Source: Chrysoperla carnea (Eukaryota > Arthropoda > Insecta > Neuroptera > Chrysopidae). Taken from it: 64,000 bases of DNA. Shown here piece after piece: positions 58,126-64,000 of this stretch (its first letter is position 1; each line of letters starts with the position of its first letter). The stretch spans positions 65,574,181-65,638,180 of the forward strand of contig NC_058340.1 of NCBI RefSeq assembly GCF_905475395.1, given 5' to 3'. The position numbers and the translations under genes are program-made. The notes beneath the pieces are model-generated. The model ran no database searches. It saw nothing but the letters and a program-made list of their open reading frames with translations, and was not told the DNA's origin.

Positions 58126-59700
58126 CCATGATCAATGAGCTATTTGATATTGCACAGAAAATAGTGCAGAAAGAAACATCTAATCCCAGATTTGTAAAGA
58201 AAATAATGTGTAGAACCCTCTTGTCCACTCTCACGTTGTTCGTGTTTTCGAATTTAAATCGTGGGTGTAATTAGCTTGTTGTCCAAAATATACTGTCCTC
58301 AAACATTGAATCCATTGACCTTTTACTCGTTCACTTACTGGGACTAACTTTTTAGGTCTTTAACCCTATTAAATTTTAACTCGCATTTTCTTTTCGTATT
58401 ATAGAATCTTGCTAAATTTCATTCATTTATATAAAAAAGACTTGACGCATGTGCAGAACGCGACTAAAGATTACCGAACAGTTGGTGCGAGTGCTAACAT
58501 GTTAAAGACGGCACTGTTTATAAAAAATAACTTTTACCTGAAGCCGTGCCTGAATCTCTTTTTATTCGTAAATCCAATGAGAGTTACATAACACTTTGTA
58601 AGCTGTTCTATTTCTTATTTAATCAGGACATTGTCCGCTTCTTTCAATAAAGAAAATTATTTATCCGTTATCCAGAAAGTAGAAACGTGTTTAAAAGCAC
58701 GTGTATATACATAAAATAAACAATGACGTACAACTTCACTTACATAGTCTAAGTGCCGACTACATCAATAAATGCACGTTAACCAATTTGGTGTGTTTTT
58801 GATTTTCAATTTAATTACTATTTAATATTCTCCGCTTGTTAAGATTAATCATATTTACAACCTATTAACTCACTAATTAAATGTCTTTGCGGTTGTACAA
58901 CGTTTAAGAGGAGACACATCCTTCTTGATTGACGCAACAAGAGTGCCATCATCAAAACTTAGAATTTGTAATGACAAAATATAAAATTTTTAATAATAAA
59001 ATGTGAAAGAAATGTGTGATTATAAATAAATAAAAATTTTACAACAGAAGATTCACACACAATGAATGAAATTGAAGAAGAAATAAATTTTTGAATTAAA
59101 ACAATATGATCAGAATAATTAATTTTTATTTAATAAATTTGTAATAATTAATTAATAATTCAAGTGGTAGTTCCGTTTGATAAATAATCGCACTTCCTTC
59201 CAATTCTTACAACTTACAAAATATGTTTTTATGGGTCTGTTTTATCTTTTTGTTTCAAATACTTTTTTGTTTTATTTTAATACTAGCTGTACTCGGCATG
59301 CGTTGCAATGCCACATAAAGTGCTTGACTGTATTTCCTATTTGTTGAAAAGCTTTTTGATACATAATATTTTTGGTTTTTCCGCCTTGGCGTACACAAAT
59401 AATTCAGACATTTATTCTGGAAGTGGTAGAAAGTTTCTAACATTTATGTCGAGGAACACTTAAGGGCTATCTCCTATCACAACTGCGAGTGAGTGGCAGT
59501 GGGGAAAAGCCAGAGCCTACAGGAAAACCTCTTAGGAAAGTACCTATAGCAGTGAACGTTGATTTTCACTGATTTTCGATTTAGTATAATGTAAAAACAC
59601 AAAAATTAAATTTTGTTGAAGCGAAAGGAAAACTGATTATCAGGTCTGTAACTAAGGCGTGGCAAAGGAACCACCCGCCAATGTAATAGGCGCTTATTAA
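58126..59700. other. Intergenic, no gene seen
   Basis: AT-rich. Near 59280 the phrase ACTAGCTGTACTCGGCATGC with GTTGCAATGCC resembles a motif I have seen at ends of insect non-autonomous elements. No exon. Confidence 0.4.
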
Positions 59701-59709
59701 TTTACATAA

Positions 59710-60240
59710 AGTCATAAACCCACTTTTGAGTCATTTTTATCAGCTGTGATGCTTGTTTTTCACTAGCTTTCATTTATGTGCTTAATTTCAGGACCAGGAC
59801 TCCACATTCTTGAAACCAATTAGAGCTAGGTTAATTTTGAATACAAATTTGAAAAGTGTGACCCAAATTTTGTAGGATTACATACTGGGTTTATTAAGAT
59901 AGGATAAAATTTAAATGTGATTATTAAATTTGCAAAATTAAATTTTTTGGATTCTGATGACGTCATAAAGTTAAAAATTTCTATTTTTTTGATAACACAG
60001 GCAAATTTGATCCGATCTTATTGGAATTTTTTTTTGAAACCCACTAATTTTGTATCATTCTTTTCATCTGTGATGCCAGTTTTTCGCTAGTTATCACTTA
60101 TGTTCAGAATTCCGGAACCAGGATTCTACATTCGTGAAACCTGTTTGAGCTAGGTTAATTTTGATCACAAATTTGAAAAGTATGACCCAAATTAAGTAGA
60201 ATTACACACTTGGTTTATCAAAATTGCCAATATGGTACTT
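59710..60240 (+). repeat. Tandem array of family C, ~1.7 units
   Basis: Plus orientation. TTTTGAGTCATTTTTATCAGCTGTGATGC-like and TTTTGTATCATTCTTTTCATCTGTGATGCC-like starts recur about 310 bp apart. GGATTCTGATGACGTCATAA is intact near 59955. More diverged than the 39.8-kb array. Confidence 0.8.
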
Positions 60241-62145
60241 TTTGATACTTTTGATAATCCAATTTTGAGAATTTTTAACGATCATGGTATCTGAATTTTT
60301 AGTTGAAAGATAAAACAGACCTTTTAAGACTGTAGTATTATTTATTCGTTGATAATTTCATTAACAAATCATCAATATCATTGCTCTATGATTTTAATGT
60401 TCAATTCATCAGAGGAACTATAGTATATAATATACCGGATGTCTCATATAAAATATTTTACATATTTTTAAGATAACTTCACGCATAAATACATTTTGCG
60501 TGAGGTATTGATTGAATACATTTAGAACTTAGCAAAGAATAATGCGGTTGAGTTTTTATTTCTTTTTAAGACGTCTTTTCAATTTAAAAAGAAAAACGCT
60601 ATTTTTTCGCTTTTTAACCCTCGAATTAAAAAAAAAGGGTGTTATAAGTTTGACCGCTATGTGTGTGTGTCTGTGTGTTTGTCTGCCTGTGGCATCGTAG
60701 CACCTAAACGGATGAATCGATTTTTCAGTTTGGAAAAGGCGTGACGTATAATTTTAACATATAAATAATTAGGTAATTCAAAACAATAATTCAAAAGAAC
60801 AAACTAAACTCAAATATTTCAATTTCCATAAAAATATTTCCAAAAATTTGTCTCAAAAAATGATAGCTCTCTAAGTATCCTTTTCATCTCATCTGATGTC
60901 CTTGACCATCACTTTGATAATGATTTAAGAAGGAGTATTATAAGTTTAAAGTGTTTATCTGTGTGTTTCTCAGTGACATTGTAGCCCCTAAACGGTCGAA
61001 CCGCCTTGATTGAGAACATTTTATAGCTAAGTTTCCAAAAATAGGTTTACAAGGAATAAATCGAATTTGTCGGGTTTTTTTTTTTATTTTGTAAATTTCA
61101 TTTGTTTGTATTATTAAATGTGTTTAGACTACACAAATTAAAAAGCAAAATTTGTATTATTTTTGAAGTTTATTAGTACAAAACAAAAATTACCAATTTT
61201 GAGTGTGTTTTTTTACTCTCGTAAAAAGATCAGCAACTTACTTAGGAATAGGAAGAAGCATTTGAGGGATTTTTTAGCTTATTATGTGGTCCAGAAATCG
61301 CTTAAAAAACTGTAAAACGTAAAACCAGATAACTTTTTGACCTATCGACTTAAATCTTTGTTAAATTGTTCAAAATAACTCCAGCTCTCAAATATTGAAA
61401 ATCTGCCAAAAAGATAAAACGGCAATCAAAAACAGATTATTATCTTTTTTTAGCAATTATTGACCAAAAAAATCCTTTTTTTTGTTTGTTTCACAAAATC
61501 TTTGTATAATTTTTTTCGTTTTTTGCGTCGCTGGCGCAAGAGAGGTGTAGATTGTACTTTTCAGGGAGAATACTAAATATTATCGCTAATTAAAAATAAT
61601 TAGCCTCATTAATGTGCATCACACTGTAACTCAAAATATTAAAGTAAAAACAAAAAAACCAAAGAAATTAACTTGTCTCGGACTTATCAACATGCGTTTT
61701 TATATACCTACCTTTATGCATTTGTGTAATGAATTTAAGAGACTAAGTAAGATAATATGAGATTAAACGCACGTAGAGTCGTTTAATTACTATTGTTTAT
61801 TTGCTGAATGTAATTATTATTAAGGCTTTTAGCGTTTGTTGTTGGTTAATACCTAAATCAGTACTCAGAGTATGGTGAATGAGTGGTATGATTTCTCTTT
61901 AAATCCGGTTCATCAAAATCAGCTTACGATTGCTGGTTAATATTTAAATTCTATGAATATTTTAAAATATTTGTATTACGTACGCATTAAACGAAAAAAA
62001 AAAAAATACCGCCAATATACAATTAATAAAATATTTGTTAATATTGCATTTAAATAAGTTAAGTGTTGAAGTGAACTTGAAATACGCAAAGAAATAGGGT
62101 TCAGTAGTGATTTTTTATTCATCTAATATATTGATATGATATTAG
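60241..62145. other. Intergenic with dispersed-repeat scraps
   Basis: 60610-60730 and 60925-61015 are copies of the CACCTAAACGGATGAA-type repeat of 15440. The remainder is AT-rich with no recognised exon. Confidence 0.5.
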
Positions 62146-62149
62146 AACA

Positions 62150-62575
62150 AGTGAAAACAAACAATTTTTGAAATAGTGATGTTCACGAAAAAATGTTTCA
62201 AACAAAATATGTTTATTTTTTTATAAGGAATATTTTTCATATTTAAACTTTTGTTCTATCTCTAACGGCTGACAAGATAGGTCTTACGGACCCAAGACTC
62301 AACTGACCGATCTTGCTCATTTACGAACTCGACCTAATTTATTACGTCTAAACACGCTCTAAAATTTTCAGCTTGATATCTCTTTTTGTTTTTGAGTTAT
62401 CGTGCTTACGGCAGGCAGACGGACGTACAACCGGAAATCGACTAATTTGGTGATTTTATGAATACCTACAGCGGAATTTTAATCGTAGCATCAACATTTT
62501 TAAGTGTTAGAAACTTGGGACTAAACTAGCATACCTTGGCATATTTCATACATATACATGGTATAAAAATGCAGA
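62150..62575 (-). repeat. Dispersed family A, copy 4
   Basis: Reverse orientation. It starts AACAAGTGAAAACAAACAAT. It then has TTTGTTCTATCTCTAACGG, GACCCAAGACTCAACTGACC, TTTTTGTTTTTGAGTTATCG and TTGGTGATTTTATGAATACC, and ends ATACATGGTATAAAAAT. Confidence 0.8.
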
Positions 62576-63885
62576 TACTTATTTCTAAATAAGTATAACA
62601 GAGTACTAACTCGACCAGTGAGGAAATCCGCAGTGTGGTACCCGTGGCTAAAAACAGGCTATGGAAACTGTACTATCAACAGTAATTTACTTTCTTTTTA
62701 TTTATAGGCAAATTTATAACAGATATGATATATAAAAAACATAATGAACAAAATTAAATGTAAATAGTATTTCTCTAGCTTGTTTTCCAAAGAAGTAAAT
62801 TTTTAAAACGTGAGAAATTTTTCGTCAGTAGGAAGCTGATAAGCTTGAAAATTAGTAACAGACTAATAACCAGGCATTTTTATACAAAAATTGAGACTAT
62901 AAAGATTTAAATTTTTTGCTAGGGGTCCCTTAAAAATAATTTTCCGTCTTGTTCCGTTACTTATTTATTCATAATTTAGTTACCTATGTTGTCCACTATT
63001 ATTAGATAGTTTTGTGTATAAATCAATGATGAAATATCTTTAAAATTGCACGTAATCAATTCGACACACTTATGATAGGTATCTGTAAATTCAAAACTAG
63101 TCAGATTGCACGTAACCCACAACAGAACTATTTCCTCGATTCGATTCCTTTTTTATCAAATTTTTTAAATTTTGATAAATAAAACCTTGTTTTTTCAAAT
63201 ATAGCTATAAGTACCGATCGTAAGCTATCTCGTTAGTCATATAAAATATATATGAAGTAAGAAGAATTTTTATGGATGTTCTTATGTATAAAACAAAGAG
63301 GGGGTGTGTACTGTGTGTTATTGGTATTGTATGTGTACAACTTCAAGTGATGAGCCTGACCGGCTGGTTTTATATATACACATATACGATCCCTTTTTGT
63401 TTTATATATAAGAACTTCCGTAAGGACTCTTTTTAATTCACATAATATATATGGCTAACGATATGATTCACAGGCAGTATATACATCAATGTTTACTTTG
63501 TGGAGATTTGCTTTTAGATATTATCGAATCATTCACATCAAATTGCAGCAGGTGTACAAATTGTTGAGATGGCATTTTCTCTTACTATTTATTTCGTCTC
63601 AAATATAAGTACGTATTATTTGTTTTTAAGATGATTTAATTACGTTTGCATTTATTTTACTCATAGTAGATTCTATTATTTAAATGTGTAAGAATCTTAA
63701 AGCAGGCATAGAAAAAGAAGCGATCCTGTGGGATATGAAACCTTTTCCTTGAAAACCCTAAATACCTACTTACAAGTCTTAAGGAATAAAAAATTATGCT
63801 GGCATTACTTCACATTTTCATTTTGTACAAAGTGCAAGCAGTGTAAGTAAAAGGTTTCATATATCAAGTTGAAAAAATGTATCAA
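62576..63885. other. Intergenic, no gene seen
   Basis: AT-rich, no recognised feature. Confidence 0.4.
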
Positions 63886-64000
63886 GTTGTTATTTTTATA
63901 GCGTGCTCAGGACGTAAAAAGTGAGTTCGTAAATGAGCAACATTGGTCAATTGGGTCTTGGGTCCGTAGGACCTATCTTCTAAACCGTTAGAGATAGAAC
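63886..64000 (+). repeat. Dispersed family A, copy 5 (runs off the window)
   Basis: TTTTTATAGCGTGCTCAGGA, CGTAAAAAGTGAGTTCGTAA, TGGTCAATTGGGTCTTGGGT and ACCGTTAGAGATAGAAC match the interior of the family, truncated by the window edge. Confidence 0.8.

Overview
The window is nuclear DNA from an animal, almost certainly an insect. It is strongly AT-rich, has short spliced exons with GT-AG introns of about 60 bp to 5 kb, carries a eukaryotic tRNA-Phe, and is full of degenerate DNA transposons and MITEs. I cannot name the species or order with confidence. No bacterial genes, operons or CRISPR arrays are visible.

Layout. Positions 1-20,200 are gene-dense. From left to right they hold: (i) the first four coding exons of a PAT1 mRNA-decapping factor on the minus strand, running off the left edge; (ii) an internally deleted piggyBac element with intact ends and TTAA duplications; (iii) a complete two-RRM SR splicing factor of the SRp55/B52 (SRSF4/5/6) type on the minus strand, nine coding exons over 8 kb, with a candidate 12-nt microexon and a candidate stop-containing cassette exon; (iv) a single-exon survival motor neuron (SMN) gene on the plus strand; (v) a complete cortactin gene on the minus strand with an N-terminal acidic DDW motif, four and a half 37-residue repeats and a C-terminal SH3 domain. 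PAT1, SRp55 and SMN all act in RNA metabolism (decay, splicing, snRNP assembly). I see no sign that they are co-regulated.

Positions 20,200-64,000 contain one clear host gene, tRNA-Phe(GAA) at 36,375. The rest is repeat-rich AT DNA. Recognisable items are: a broken pogo/Tigger-like transposase (48.8 kb); a 2.4-kb element with inverted repeats of about 444 bp and a decayed Harbinger/ISL2EU-like transposase N-terminus, itself split by a hAT-type MITE with a perfect 8-bp target duplication (51.2-53.6 kb); a non-LTR retrotransposon 3' end (55.0 kb) and another reverse-transcriptase scrap (2.0 kb); several foldback MITEs (5.1, 7.5, 32.8, 35.1, 43.6, 50.3 and 55.9 kb); a dispersed family of tandem units of about 315 bp, many carrying a TGACGTCA palindrome (31, 38.5, 39.8 and 59.7 kb); and a second abundant dispersed family found at 26.6, 41.2, 45.7, 62.2 and 63.9 kb.

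Exon boundaries were derived by hand from reading frame, splice dinucleotides and family knowledge. The phases close exactly for SRp55 (303 aa) and cortactin (472 aa). Nothing here amounts to a demonstrated new biological system. The most interesting leads are the nested transposon, the CRE-bearing tandem repeat and the predicted alternative exons of the SR-protein gene.
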